A stretch of 64,000 nt of DNA from Diadema setosum (lineage: Eukaryota; Echinodermata; Echinoidea; Diadematoida; Diadematidae): NCBI RefSeq assembly GCF_964275005.1, contig NC_092696.1, forward strand, positions 24,868,972 through 24,932,971. The letters are read 5' to 3'. Shown here one piece after another: positions 24,667 through 33,814 of this stretch (position 1 is its first letter; each line of letters starts with the position of its first letter). A model generated the notes under the pieces. The model saw nothing but the letters and a program-made list of their open reading frames with translations. It did no database searches and was not told the origin of the DNA. Position numbers and translations under genes: made by a program.

Positions 24667-26225
24667 GATTTTTTGTAGGAATTTGTGTGCAATAGGATTT
24701 TTGTAAAACCAGGGTATAGCCCCTTATCTAATTTGCATAAGTAATGTGACGATGAATAATATCACCATTGACTATTGTGGGGAGAACGTGCAAAACTTTT
24801 AAAAACAATAACTTTCTCGTCTTTCGTACAATTTCGATAAGACTTTCAGTTTTCTTTGGTCTATACGCTATCTTTAAGAGTAACCTTGAATGAGGATTTT
24901 CACTTTAAATAGCATGTACGCCTAGATAACGTTTATGCAAACAGGACATAGCGGTAGGAATCGCTACCGCCTGGGTCAAACCTGTGAGTCAGGATCCCCC
25001 CCCCCCAGCATCAGCAATGTATTAAACCAGCCTCTTGATAGCCCTCTATTATTTGCTGAGTACATGTCCACAGTTTGCGCGAAGAAGAGTATGCGCCTAA
25101 TATTTGCATTCAGGGTAAATGTTTTCTTAAATCATATCGCCCTAAATCCCTGAACTGACGTAACATATAGAGAACAACAGCAAGGTTACGAAGATCACCC
25201 CCCCCCCCCCTCCTCGTTACCGCTCGGCAAATATTGTCACTAAGAAAAAAAAAACAGCTTACTAAGTCAATTACTTTTTCCATTATTGCAAAACAAATAT
25301 TTTGACGCTAATAATGTTGATATTTGGTGGCAAAGCAAATCAATGTTTACACCGTTCATCTAGCGTTCTGACATGTCAATACTGACGTCATAATGAATGA
25401 CAAAATACCAATATAGTTACTCTGGAAATGTCAATGCTGAGTAGAACAATATTTTGACCGACTTTGCCGAGGTGACTGTGACAAAAAGTAGCGTTTTCTG
25501 TCTGTGCAATGGAAAGAATACGTAGGATTGGAATATCAGTAACCCCAGAATGTTCTACATGAATGTATTCATTGATCACGCTATTGACGCTATTGAGTAC
25601 GATCTGGCGTCTTCATGACCCGTGCATCAAAATGAGAACAAACAAAAATGCACAACGCTCTCAACGCTATCTAGAAGCAGTGCAGTCTGAAATTCTGACA
25701 AAAAAAAAAGTATATTCAATCATGATTGTCACGAATCATCCCATTCACCTCATCATGACAATAAAAATGTTACGCTCCATTCTTCTCATATCGCACCCAG
25801 TTACAAGACACCACAATTGTGAAGCCATGTCTGGTTTTGAGACCGATCATAACTTGCAGTGTGATTAATCTTCAGACCCTGAATGATAAAAATGAAGAAT
25901 TTGCAGCGGACTGCTTTATTCGCATTTTTAGCCTTTTTCAAGGCACATCAGAATAACGAAGTCCCACAATCGATACACTAGTTGTCACCCCTTTCCCACT
26001 GATGACGTAATAAGAGCCTACACGAAATTAGCAACGTTTGCGAATTCCTTACTTTAGCAGTCCTTCAGCCATTATTGATAAGAACATCTATATAGATGAT
26101 ATTCTTGGGCCTAATTGGTGTTGGCTACTTAATAACCAGTGGGCGTGATGGGGGTTGGGCTTACATCGTAAACGAATAGTACACCTACAAAGATTCCAAA
26201 GTTCGACGTTGTAGTTTATCAATAC

Positions 26226-26276
<51 letters not shown>

Positions 26277-26863
26277 ACACACACACAGCTTGTCAAGATA
26301 ACATGGTTACCAGAAACTGGATAGACTTACACGTGTATACAGAAACACATCGTTACATTGCAATTATCACACATGGAAAATATATATTGTAAATAGACAC
26401 TTTTGAAAAACCTGTTCCGCTCACTCCTGAATATGAATTACTGGCGGATCTTTTGGAAGGGATGTCGTAGGCCCTTTGAGGTATACAAGGCATAAGATAT
26501 TATTTTACATTTTGTATGAATGGCCGCTGTATGAATATAAGTATATATATATATATATATATATATGTGAGATATGAGAAAGGAAGGAGAAAATCGGTGC
26601 GTAGCTTTGACATTATTATTCCTCTTACTGTTCCTCCTTTTCGGAAAAGCGCAAGAGTTGAAAAAAAAATATATATATATACATACAAGAGAGAGATATA
26701 AAAACAACAGAATGGTCGGTATATTATGTGAAACATTGATTGATAACGTCCATCACGTACGATCGTATCACAGTTACAAAAGTGAAGATGCAAGTATCAA
26801 ATATTCATATTCAGCTACATACACTATACCATCGAGAACACTAATAACTTACTCTGTTTCCAT
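13547..26863 (-). CDS. PNP: Purine nucleoside phosphorylase, copy B (complete, six exons)
   Basis: Trimeric purine salvage enzyme (nucleoside + phosphate to base + pentose-1-phosphate). Coding exons: 26853-26863, 18458-18627, 17099-17202, 15807-15982, 14050-14240, 13547-13752. All borders are GT/AG and phases fit; the total is 858 nt, 285 residues plus TGA (human 289). Numbering equals human PNP with no gap: Ser33 in CGSG, His64, Arg84, His86, Tyr88, Ala116, Tyr192, Phe200-Glu201 in [10 protein letters not shown], Met219, Ser220, His257. Two base-pocket positions differ: Thr115 (TTACGG, human TNAAGG) and Asp243 (LVTDMV, human LITNKV). Both resemble methylthioadenosine phosphorylase (MTAP). 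The first intron contains an RTE-like LINE in the opposite orientation, a MITE and palindromes. The start is fixed by the conserved MET..YTYE context. The PNP family is certain; substrate preference is open. Confidence 0.92.
13753..14049 (-). other. PNP-B intron 5
   Basis: 297-bp intron with minus-strand borders GTAGGA and TTCCTTCCAG. No further feature seen. Confidence 0.8.
15181..15262 (+). repeat. Short tRNA-derived SINE piece
   Basis: Starts GGGGCACTGTTGTATAGTGGATAAG-like sequence, an A-box-type head, then jumps to CTGAAGAGGCTATCACGG, the 3' part of the SINE at 18191-18425. It looks like an internally shortened copy of the same family. Confidence 0.55.
15428..15705. repeat. (ACT)n/(TAC)n microsatellite ending in an inverted (TAG)n tract
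   Basis: About 230 bp of mostly TAC repeats with ATG/CATG interruptions, then at 15660 the sequence flips through CTAG into (TAG)n for about 35 bp. The flip makes a perfect hairpin of triplets. Open frames across it (poly-Thr, poly-Tyr) are composition artefacts. Confidence 0.9.
15983..17098 (-). other. PNP-B intron 3
   Basis: 1.1-kb intron with a poly-A/poly-T run near 16112 and a G run at 17049-17069 close to the exon 3 donor. The stretch around 16640-16735 reads as a hydrophobic open frame on the minus strand (see findings). The part nearest exon 3 aligns with the matching intron of PNP-A. Confidence 0.75.
17525..17680 (-). repeat. tRNA-derived SINE, minus strand
   Basis: The minus strand has the B-box-like CAGTTCGAATCCTGCTTGG, followed by CACATCCTTGGGCGAGGTCT and CTCAGGTTTATGTAC. 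The body parallels CATCCTTGGACAAGGTGTAT and CCCAGGATTATAAATAC in the SINE at 18191-18425, so they belong to one family. Confidence 0.6.
18191..18425 (+). repeat. tRNA-derived SINE, plus strand
   Basis: Head GGCGATGTGGTATAGTGGAA (A-box type) and GGACGAATCCCGTG (B-box type), then the body CATCCTTGGACAAGGTG..CTCGACCCAGG..GTAGGGCCCTCTGGTAGAGC, ending CTGAAGAGGCTACCACGGATA. This layout resembles deuterostome SINEs known from sea urchins; that comparison is from memory. Confidence 0.65.
18875..19363. mobile_element. 490-bp palindromic MITE flanked by TA
   Basis: Ends AAGGTTCCCTGAAATACAAA and TTTGTATTTCAGAGAACCTT, flanked by TA. A second, longer internal inverted repeat pairs 19055-19160 (GATATGTTTAACAAGAGACA, GACTCAGCATAACTTGCAT) with 19200-19310. 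The homologous place in PNP-A has an uninterrupted GGTTTAAAGG. Confidence 0.7.
20660..24362 (+). mobile_element. RTE-like non-LTR retrotransposon (LINE)
   Basis: It comprises a 5' leader (approximate start; CCTACAGAAATCCGGAGTGG near 20860 is a typical leader block), one long open frame (21129-24317) and a very short 3' tail ending in GATGCCAACCATATATG and an AT-rich tract. It is inserted in intron 1 of PNP-B in the opposite orientation and is absent from PNP-A. No target duplication could be fixed because the 5' end is uncertain. The unbroken frame points to recent insertion. Confidence 0.85.
21129..24317 (+). CDS. LINE ORF: AP endonuclease and reverse transcriptase, 1062 aa
   Basis: Encodes target-primed retrotransposition enzymes. 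Order: apurinic/apyrimidinic-type endonuclease (residues about 10-260) with [15 protein letters not shown] near 50, LLGDFNAR near 157 and SDHS near 255; linker; reverse transcriptase (about 500-800) with [28 protein letters not shown] near 628, [11 protein letters not shown] and the catalytic FADD near 750; then a region with LLYGSESW and [12 protein letters not shown]; and a C-terminal zinc-finger-like [13 protein letters not shown] near 1036. All key residues are present. The endonuclease resembles the craniofacial-development-protein-2-like proteins derived from RTE elements. Clade placement as RTE-like is moderate; a CR1/Jockey relative is less likely. The annotated ATG follows a leader of several hundred bases. 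Confidence 0.88.
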   Translation: MKMKTPTLRLATWNVRTMCPGFNNDIEQINDARKTAVIDKELSRLNVDIACLQETRLADSGSIKEANYTFFWKGLSQDDPRQHGVGFAVKNSLVSTIEPPTGGTERILTLRLSTTVGFINIFSIYAPTLCSTSETKDQFYEELDEMISRIPSTEGLYLLGDFNARVGADYNTWSSCLGHQGTGKMNDNGQRLLELCCHRGLCVTNTYFKGKERHKVSWRHPRSQHWHQLDLVITKRTDLSSVLHTRSYHSADCDSDHSLVSSKVRLMTKKIHRTKTKGLPRINTCCINDLERCRRFHDTFSEKMITSIPNDNDIDSKWCHLRDTIYSSAFSVFGKKERRSEDWYETHWDVMQSDVEAKRKALLAYKQNPISSTHDVLRTARNKVQQTARRCANDYWLNLCRRIQTAAVSGNTRDMYDSIKAAIGPTAIKTAPLKTKTGEAITDQCKQLERWVEHCLELYAAQNKVTDAALDTLPSLSIMEELDALPTKEELSKAINRLSCGKAPGNDGIPPEVLKSGKPVLLQHLHELLCLCWEKGHVPQDMRDASIITVYKNRGDRSDCNNYRGISLLSVVGKVFARVVLARLQSLASRVYPESQCGFRAGRSTVDMIFSLRQLQEKCREQQKPLYIAFIDLTKAFDLVSRSGLFSLLLRIGCPPRLLQIIISFHENMQSRVCYNGRTSDAFPVNSGVKQGCVLAPTLFGIFFSMLLQYAFVDCTEGIYIRTRADGKLFNIARLHARTKVREVLIQEMLFADDAALVSHTEAGLQRLVDCLSHACNEFGLTISLKKTKILTQGTDSPPDISINVTHLEEVDSFTYLGSAISSSLSLDNEISNRIGKATAVMAKLNRRVWNNSQLTKNTKLCVYQACVLSTLLYGSESWATYASQEKRLNTFHLRCLRRLLHIKWQDRVTNAEVLQRAGIPSMFSLLSQRRLKWLGHVRRMEPGRIPKDMLYGELSEGSRPMRRPHLRFKDVCKRDMKTMDINTNTWEGVAEDRPLWRGTVREGVQRAEAVRHVQQTDRRAKRKARAVLVLAPTDFICCKCSKDCHSRVGLYSHSRQCKLLA
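24413..24603. repeat. Palindrome with 78-bp arms just 3' of the LINE
   Basis: ACGAAGAATCAAGAAATAAA at 24413 and the matching reverse complement ending at 24603; the arms are nearly perfect. The spacer contains GAGACTCCTGAAGAAGG. AT microsatellite follows (24605-24662). It could be a separate fold-back MITE. Confidence 0.7.
26229..26287. repeat. (CA)n microsatellite
   Basis: About 28 CA units with one interruption, in intron 1 of PNP-B. Confidence 0.95.
26853..26863 (-). other. PNP: PNP-B exon 1 (11-nt coding part, start codon)
   Basis: The minus strand reads ATGGAAACAGA followed by GTAAGT. Joined to exon 2 (first base A at 18627) it gives M-E-T-E-Y-T-Y-E-D-Y. It mirrors PNP-A exon 1 in length, sequence and phase, and it moves the start of the gene 8 kb upstream of exon 2, so the LINE and other insertions lie in intron 1. 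Confidence 0.8.
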
Positions 26864-27555
26864 GTTGTTGTTGTCCGTCATATTTTCTTACACCGGACCT
26901 ATTAGTATTAGTCAACTATCATTTGCGATCACTGGTTCACTTCCAGCAACCACGTCCTGTACAACTTCGACGACGGTGATATCTTGGTTCCTTCACCACC
27001 TGGAGATTCGATTGACCTCGGGCACACCTGAGGAAGATGACGCTTAGACGAGGAGAATAGACAGGAATATAATTTTGTTTATGTTAACTATGCCATGTAG
27101 CGAAATCTCATGACGGCAGTTAAAACTTTAGTACCAGCCGATTTTAATAGGCTACACTGCAGACTAGTTGTCTGCAAGGCATGTGCACCCACTACGTACG
27201 ATGAACTTTGCACACTCGTTAACTGGTTAACGATTGCATTAAATCCCTTTCTTATCTGAAGAGAGATTAAGGTTGGCTGTTACTACATTATCTCCTGTGA
27301 GTGGCATTGTTCGCGATCAGCTGCTTTGCCATTACCAAACAGGCTGCTCATGTCCACCATAATAGTTTCCGCACTGGTCCATGCACTCATGCACTATTGG
27401 GCTTTTGTCAGCCCAGAAGAACGGGGAACGTCAAGTACATACCAAAGGAGGTGTGTTCAAGTTGATAGGCAAAGCGACAATGTACAACACAACCGAAGCA
27501 ACCATCGTCTCTTCGGAGGATTCAAGCGGGTCATGTTTTGCCGGGGTCAAAGTTC
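26864..27555 (-). promoter_or_regulatory. 5' flank of PNP-B up to the LTR insertion
   Basis: Only about 690 bp separate the PNP-B start codon from the first LTR. The proximal 340 bp align with the PNP-A flank. The stretch probably holds the 5' UTR and core promoter; no element was identified with confidence. Confidence 0.45.
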
Positions 27556-28258
27556 TGTAATGTAACGGGTGGTGTTACATTTGGAATGTTATTACGAAGC
27601 AGAAATGAAGGAGCTCAGGTACAGTTTTGATACATTTCATCGATGCAAAGTGTTTATTCACAATCGTTCAGAGAAATATCACGATGAAGTTCAATGACAA
27701 GTTAAATGACGAGTATGTACATCAGAGTAAAATATAGAAGTATCAAGATGCAGGAGAGAGAGCAATATCAAGTAGAGGTTGACTCTCTGATGTCGAAATC
27801 ATGATCTCCCTTGGGGGCTTGGAAAGAACACCAAACTTGGAAATGTTCAATGGGTGATGGGTGAGAATTTTGGTAAGACAACCAATCAAAAAGGGATAAC
27901 TAAAAAGAGTGACCAAAGGGGTTGTCCTAAGGGGTGATGTTTGACCAATTAAAAGAGGGGGATTCTTTTGTGGAGGAGGAAGTATTATAAGATAAGGGGC
28001 AGACAAAGTGTCTGGTGGTTCACACGGTGTGTGTATATAATCTTTGGGTAATTAAACCAGGGACAAAGAAGGGTTGTTACAAAGGTGATTGAATGACTCC
28101 TTGATGTAAACATCAAACAAGGGTAATTAACGACAGGAAATTAATAGTAAATAATCTTGGTGTTATATTCTGAGGTGAGTTTACATAAACAAGGGAATTT
28201 AAGTTGAGTTGTTAATGAACAGGAAGTTATCCCCAAAATATCCTAAATATACATTACA
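27556..28258 (-). repeat. LTR of element 1 (3' LTR in element orientation)
   Basis: 703 bp, with perfect 9-bp inverted ends TGTAATGTA/TACATTACA. Identical by eye to 36104-36806. It sits about 690 bp upstream of, and in the same orientation as, PNP-B. Confidence 0.92.
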
Positions 28259-28270
28259 TCCCCTTTTGTT
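28259..28270 (-). other. Polypurine tract of element 1
   Basis: The minus strand reads AACAAAAGGGGA directly before the 3' LTR, the expected plus-strand primer of reverse transcription. Confidence 0.8.
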
Positions 28271-29224
28271 AGGAAACAAGGCTGGGGGGGGGGTTTAAAA
28301 TATCACAAACAAATCAGAACAAAGAGAGGCTTCTGGAATTTCCAGAATCTGAACGTTGGAAAACAAAATGATAGATATTATAAATAAAAACAAATGAATG
28401 GTAGGTAGTGGAACTCAAATCATTACTGTCCCACTATCACTTTCACACATTCACTCTCACACATTTAAATGACATAATGATGATCTATTTACAATGAGAT
28501 ACAGTGAATAAAGTAACCAAAACTAATGCAATATTCTTCAACATAATTATCCTAAAATGGTCAATTTCTTCAACCATAACAATAACAACTGAGCAATGAC
28601 TATAATTTATAACTTCAATATGCTCAATTATCAAACAAGGAAAATTAAACCAGCACAAAATATGCATGAATAGGAATTCATGATTAAAAGAGCAAATCAG
28701 GAAATATCAGCGAAAATTAATATATCAAATCGTAATCAAGAATTTGAGTCATTCTCGCAGACGCTAATTTCCAAGCATCTAATTGAGTATCAGCGGAGAG
28801 GTAACGAGTGCGCTCGAGGTATGAGAGCTATCTGTGCGGCCTATTAGGAATTATCACTTCAGTGAAGGATGTACACAGAAGAATATGACTCTCAAACCTC
28901 ACTCGATAAGAAAGTAAATTTCTCCAAATTGATAACGATAGAAGTAAGCGAAAGAACAGACACTTTCAAGTCTGTTTATTAAAAATGAGTTTAAACTCAA
29001 ATTTCTCCAATCAGTGTCAAGACAATTAATTTGATACAATAATATAACATGCAAAAGTTACACAGCCTTGAAAAAGGATTCCAAAGCTTATATTCTCATT
29101 ATTTTGGCAATGAGATTAATAATGTGAAATTTACGTATATTACTTCAGCAACAAATACAACAAATCATAAAATGACAAAGAAACATATCATACAGCTTTA
29201 GACTTATAAAGCTTATCAAGAAAA
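28271..29224 (-). other. Non-coding 3' region of element 1
   Basis: About 950 bp between the end of Pol and the polypurine tract. No open frame of note and no envelope-like sequence was recognised. Confidence 0.6.
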
Positions 29225-32200
29225 TCATGTGTATAATCGTTCCATATATTTCTTTGGTGTTCCCGTGACAGGAATGATTCTATCAATCAGAATTTGTCTT
29301 ATCAAGTTACTTGTGTCTGTATACAGTCCTATGTTCCACCAAAATCTAACCTCTTTGGGGTTATTACCGTCAGTCGGAGTCCTAATGAATGAAGTCAGTA
29401 CTTGTAATTGCCCGTTCTTAAATCGTCCTCGGTATAGGGTCATGTCATTGTCAGAAGGCGCAGTTGTTAAAAGGTCAAATTGTCGTTCAAGGTCAGTTTG
29501 TCGTAGGGGGGTTGGGGCGGCTATTCCGTTGTTAGGGGTGATGGATGTCACATAGTCAGATGTTTGGATTGGGTCTGTCGTCTGAAAGCACATGATGTGA
29601 TCAGCAGTGCATTCAGGAGGGGTGTGGTCATGCTCATCAATAAAATTTACTGATGGTTTGTCAGAGGTTTCACCGTCTCCAGGGGTCACTGTCTTTCCAA
29701 GTGCCTCTTTCAGTCGCTGGAGGTGGGTGATGGGTTTCCTCTCATCCGATGCTTTCATGAAACAGGGTTTCAACCTGTTGTAGTTAAAGATATCTCGCAG
29801 AATTTCACCTTTGAGAGTGGAGAGAATGAAGTGGGTTCTATCGAGCACTTCATGCACAACTAAAGGTCCGACCCAAGCAGCTGCAATCTTTCTCGAGTTT
29901 GCAGTGAGGGAGGAAGAAGTTGGCTTGTACAAATAGACTAGCTGGCCTACTGAATAGATAGGAGTTTGCCGTAGTTTATTTGTAATGGCGACATTCTGCT
30001 TGTCTTGAGTTCTCCTTTGGAGCGAAAGCATCGTGTGAGAGATCTGGTCAAATTTCCGTTTGAGATGGGAAACATATTCGTCATAAGTCTGGGTCAGACC
30101 AGACATTGGGTTGAAGGTCAAGTTAGTCATGGTTGGGGGGTCTCGTCCAAATACAAGTTGGTAAGGGCAGTGGTCACCTAGATGAGGGGAAGAGAATGAG
30201 TTGTAGGCATAGCAAGTAGTGGGAATAAACCGAACCCAATCTGTTCCAAATTGGTTCAAGTTTACCTTGAGGAAGTCAGAGAGTGTTCGAATGTGGCGTT
30301 CAACTTGTAAGCTGCCGTGGTTTGCAACACTAATCACTTTCCTATCAATGTTCAGGGCGGTACACAGTGTAGTCAGTAGTTTGCCTGTGAGAGCGGCTGC
30401 TGCGTCGGTCACAAGGCAGGAAGGGGGTCCGAAAATGCAGATAACCTTTTGTATCAATGCCTCACAAATTGTTTCGGCATCGAGAGTGCGAAGTGGGGCA
30501 CAAATAACAAAGCGGGTTATCTCGTCACAAATAACCATCAAATGTCTAAAACCAGTTGCCGAGGTAGGCATGGTCTTAAAGTCAAGGCTTATTCTGTCAA
30601 AGGGTCGATAGGAGTCAGGCACACGAGTGTGAAATGGGCGTAACTTGTCTGGTTTGCCACGGAACTGTTGGCATCTCAGGCAAGCTTTGACATAGTTTTG
30701 TACCCTGTCAAACATCTGTGGCATGTAGTAATTACGTCGTATTGTCAAGTAAGTGCGCATTGTTCCTTGGTGGTTGCTAAGTAGGTTGTCATGGTATTGT
30801 GAAATGATAACATCAGTCAGTGATTCTGGTACAGCAAGTTGTAGTTTAAAGTCGTCAGTCTTGTCAAAGAAAAGGCGGAATAATACACCATCACATAGGA
30901 TGTATTGCTCAGCTTTCAGCTGAATTGTTTTCGCTGCCTTTTTGTCACTAGGTAATATGTCATGGGCTAGAAAGTCATAGATCGGTTTGAAAAATGGAGA
31001 TGTCTCTTGTTCTGTCTTAAGTCTTCGTATGTCAATGGGCAGGTTGTAGTCACGGATGATTTTTCTCTTTATCAAGTCTAGTACTTTGTCTATGTCATGT
31101 TGTTTGGGTATATGTGGAGCAACAATCTGCTCAACATTTGAGATCAGTGGCTTAGGGGCTGTAAACAAGTCTGGGGGCACATCCCTGTATGTTTGTGTAC
31201 ACGGTGACTCATTTTGTTTGTCCACCAGTCTAGGTTCTGTTCGCTTCGGAGCTTTAGGTGTTGGGTTCTGTGTGTTGGGTCTGTTATGGTCATGTGGGGC
31301 AAAGTGTGTCGTAGTTGGGGGCAGGTCAGGGGGTGTGTCTAATGCTGATCTCTGATTGGCCGGTTCATGCGAATGTGGGGTATTGTTATTGGGTGCAGGT
31401 GTGATGATTGGTTCAGGGGGTGGGGCGGTGTCAGTATCAATATTGTTGTGGTTGTTAGTTTTGGGTTTGTCAGGATAAAGATTGGGAACAGAAATACCCA
31501 TCTTTTTAGCAAAGGCGCGTGTCACTGGACGCTCTGCAGGTTGTATGGGATTAAGATGATCTAGGTCATGATTATCAACTAAACTAAATGAAATGGGCAC
31601 TACATGATCTATTTCGGCATGTTTGTCGCTTGGTATGCGAGACAGAAAATCTGCTAGGACAAGTTCGGTACCCTTCTTGTATGCAATCTTAAAGGAGTAC
31701 TCTGATAATTTCAAGATTAGTTTCTGAAGGCGGGTGGTGGATGGTTCATCTTTGGACTTTAATATCTGAACAATTGAGCTGTGATCAACAAATGCATTGA
31801 ATTCACAACCACGCAACAAGTGTTTGAAAGCAGTTATGTTTATCAAAAGGCCAAACAATTCTAGTTCTGTTACACTATACCTCTGGCAAGCGTCAGGGAG
31901 AACTTTAGAGTAATAGCCTATAACTCTTTCATGTCCGTTGATGATTTGAGTCAAGTAAGATCCAGTCGCAGTCCGTGATGTGTCACTGTAAAGTGTGAAT
32001 CGTCCGGTATTCGTAGGCATGTGTAGTACAGGGGGTTTGGTCATGAGGTCTTTGATTTTGTTAAAGGCGCGTTCATGTTCGTCAGTCCATTTGAATTTCT
32101 TACTCTTTCGGGTAAGCTGGTGTAGTGGCTTCAAAATAGACTGTATGTTGGGGAAGAATCCTGCAACATAATTGACAGCACCAATTAACCGTCTAACTTG

Positions 32201-33814
32201 TCTGGGTGTCTTGGGTCGAGTCATGTTGTGTATAGAGGCGCATCTATTGTTCAGTGGTCGAAAACAAGCCTCACCGTCCGAGTTAATAGTTATCCTATGT
32301 CCCATGTAGTCTACGTCATTGGTGAAGAGTTTACATTTCTTAGGAGAGATTTTAAGTCCATTGTCAGAGAGGGCCTGTAATACTTTGGTCAGGTGGAGTT
32401 TGTGGGATGTCTTGTCAGGGCTAAATAGGATTATGTCATCATGGTGAGCAATGCAGAAATTGCGGGAGTTGGGAATGGTGCCTAGAATGTTGTCGATTTT
32501 TGCTTGGAATAGTCCGGGTGAAATGTTAAGTCCTTGGGCAAGTCGTTTATAGTAATAGTGCTTTCCTCCATGATAGGAGGCAATGCCGGTATACTGTTGT
32601 GCTTGTTTAGAGAGGGGAATGCAGTGAAAGGCAGATTTGAGGTCGATGACACTCATTACTTTAGTCTTAGCATGTCCAATGCGTTTAAGGGTTTCAGTCA
32701 GTAGGGGAAAGGGATGGTTGATACGTCTAATTCTAGAGTTCAGGTAACGAAAGTCGGTCACTACTCGTTTTTCAGTCTTGTCTTTCTTGGCAATGAGTAA
32801 TACAGGCGAGGTGTATGCCTGATGTCCAACCTCAAGTATACCAAGTTTCACGAGTTTGGTCAGTTCCTTTTCGATTTGTCGTTTGTCAGGTTCAGTAGCA
32901 AAGTATGGTCGAATGAAAAATGGTTCGTCATTGGTCAAGTGTATGTCTACTTCAAAGTTTGGGCAACTAGATAGCTCACCATAGAGGGAGAATGCGGGTC
33001 TGTTGTCTTTAAGGATCTGTATCAACTCATTCTTTTCAGAGGGAGAAAGCACACTATCCTTTAAGTCAATATGGGCTCTAATGATTTGGTCTTCAGTCAT
33101 GTTAGCAATGGGGTCACTGGGATCAAGGTGGGGGTATTTGTCAAGGTTTGCTTGTCTAGTCTGGTTGTCAAGGTTACTGCCTGCGGTGTCAAGCTGAGTG
33201 GAGTAAAGTGCATGTGTGTTGTCAGTCAAGGTCATAGTTATGTTATCTACTGGGAGGGGCTCAGTCACACGTACGGGGTTAGTAGTGTCGAGAAAGGCAA
33301 TCGCCCTACCCTTAGAGAAATGTAGAGGTCTGTCAGTAGTATTAGTCACAATGATTTGAGTCGCACCTTTTGTTAGTTTTACCACCATTGTTGATGGGCA
33401 GTGCCTACTGAGGTAGTCATTGGAAGTCAGTATGACGTCAGAGTTACGTAAGTGGGCAGGTGTATGTCCCTGTAGTGTCATGAGTCTGGACCCAAATGGT
33501 TCGATTTTCACCTTTGATGTAGGGGAAAATGGTATCCTACGCCGTTTGATTTTGAACCTATGGTCCCTGAAAGTCAAAGTCCCGTCTACGTCCGAAAGTG
33601 TGTTATTGCCTAATATCAAATCAACACCAACAAGGTTTTCAACGACTAAAGCAGAAATTTCGAATTTGTAACCTTGAATTGTGACTCTGAATTTAATCGC
33701 GGTTTGCGCTTCAAGGAACTGCCCGTTCCCTAGTTTAAATCGAGTAGGAGTCACGCTCTGCCTCTTTAGGTTGGAAAGGTGTGGAGTTGATTTAACATAG
33801 CGGTCAGAAATCAA
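29225..33814 (-). CDS. pol: Pol of LTR element 1 (RT, RNase H, integrase)
   Basis: A 1529-residue open frame. A DSGA aspartic-protease motif is readable in the same frame just upstream of the annotated start (about 33830). Then follow reverse transcriptase with VIDLKSAFHCIPLS near 390 and a DD-containing core near 460; RNase H with LYSDTS near 608 and a VTELELFGLL block; integrase with an HHCC zinc-binding part (LSNHQGTMRTY near 1016, CLRCQQ near 1045), the DDE core starting LDFKTM near 1078 and VTDAAAA near 1136; and a C-terminal GPY-like part WVGPLVVHEV. The domain order identifies Ty3/mdg4. The exact N-terminus is not resolved. A Pro/Asn-rich linker separates RNase H from integrase. Confidence 0.9.
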   Translation of the reverse strand: MISDRYVKSTPHLSNLKRQSVTPTRFKLGNGQFLEAQTAIKFRVTIQGYKFEISALVVENLVGVDLILGNNTLSDVDGTLTFRDHRFKIKRRRIPFSPTSKVKIEPFGSRLMTLQGHTPAHLRNSDVILTSNDYLSRHCPSTMVVKLTKGATQIIVTNTTDRPLHFSKGRAIAFLDTTNPVRVTEPLPVDNITMTLTDNTHALYSTQLDTAGSNLDNQTRQANLDKYPHLDPSDPIANMTEDQIIRAHIDLKDSVLSPSEKNELIQILKDNRPAFSLYGELSSCPNFEVDIHLTNDEPFFIRPYFATEPDKRQIEKELTKLVKLGILEVGHQAYTSPVLLIAKKDKTEKRVVTDFRYLNSRIRRINHPFPLLTETLKRIGHAKTKVMSVIDLKSAFHCIPLSKQAQQYTGIASYHGGKHYYYKRLAQGLNISPGLFQAKIDNILGTIPNSRNFCIAHHDDIILFSPDKTSHKLHLTKVLQALSDNGLKISPKKCKLFTNDVDYMGHRITINSDGEACFRPLNNRCASIHNMTRPKTPRQVRRLIGAVNYVAGFFPNIQSILKPLHQLTRKSKKFKWTDEHERAFNKIKDLMTKPPVLHMPTNTGRFTLYSDTSRTATGSYLTQIINGHERVIGYYSKVLPDACQRYSVTELELFGLLINITAFKHLLRGCEFNAFVDHSSIVQILKSKDEPSTTRLQKLILKLSEYSFKIAYKKGTELVLADFLSRIPSDKHAEIDHVVPISFSLVDNHDLDHLNPIQPAERPVTRAFAKKMGISVPNLYPDKPKTNNHNNIDTDTAPPPEPIITPAPNNNTPHSHEPANQRSALDTPPDLPPTTTHFAPHDHNRPNTQNPTPKAPKRTEPRLVDKQNESPCTQTYRDVPPDLFTAPKPLISNVEQIVAPHIPKQHDIDKVLDLIKRKIIRDYNLPIDIRRLKTEQETSPFFKPIYDFLAHDILPSDKKAAKTIQLKAEQYILCDGVLFRLFFDKTDDFKLQLAVPESLTDVIISQYHDNLLSNHQGTMRTYLTIRRNYYMPQMFDRVQNYVKACLRCQQFRGKPDKLRPFHTRVPDSYRPFDRISLDFKTMPTSATGFRHLMVICDEITRFVICAPLRTLDAETICEALIQKVICIFGPPSCLVTDAAAALTGKLLTTLCTALNIDRKVISVANHGSLQVERHIRTLSDFLKVNLNQFGTDWVRFIPTTCYAYNSFSSPHLGDHCPYQLVFGRDPPTMTNLTFNPMSGLTQTYDEYVSHLKRKFDQISHTMLSLQRRTQDKQNVAITNKLRQTPIYSVGQLVYLYKPTSSSLTANSRKIAAAWVGPLVVHEVLDRTHFILSTLKGEILRDIFNYNRLKPCFMKASDERKPITHLQRLKEALGKTVTPGDGETSDKPSVNFIDEHDHTPPECTADHIMCFQTTDPIQTSDYVTSITPNNGIAAPTPLRQTDLERQFDLLTTAPSDNDMTLYRGRFKNGQLQVLTSFIRTPTDGNNPKEVRFWWNIGLYTDTSNLIRQILIDRIIPVTGTPKKYMERLYT

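Larger units (their letters stand above)
18628..26852 (-). other. PNP-B intron 1
   Basis: An 8.2-kb intron. It carries a MITE (18875-19363), the RTE-like LINE (about 20660-24362), a palindrome (24413-24603), AT and CA microsatellites and, at 25240-26230, sequence homologous to intron 1 of PNP-A. The stretch 19364-20650 is AT-rich and holds no recognisable gene. Confidence 0.75.

Noticed and set aside
26438-27047. Overlapping open frames with poly-Ile/Tyr stretches near the PNP-B start
   Set aside because: They come from AT microsatellite and the non-coding strand of the conserved PNP 5' flank.
27743-28006. 87-codon frame, identical at 36291-36554
   Set aside because: The frame lies inside the two LTRs of one element; identity reflects LTR identity, not a gene.
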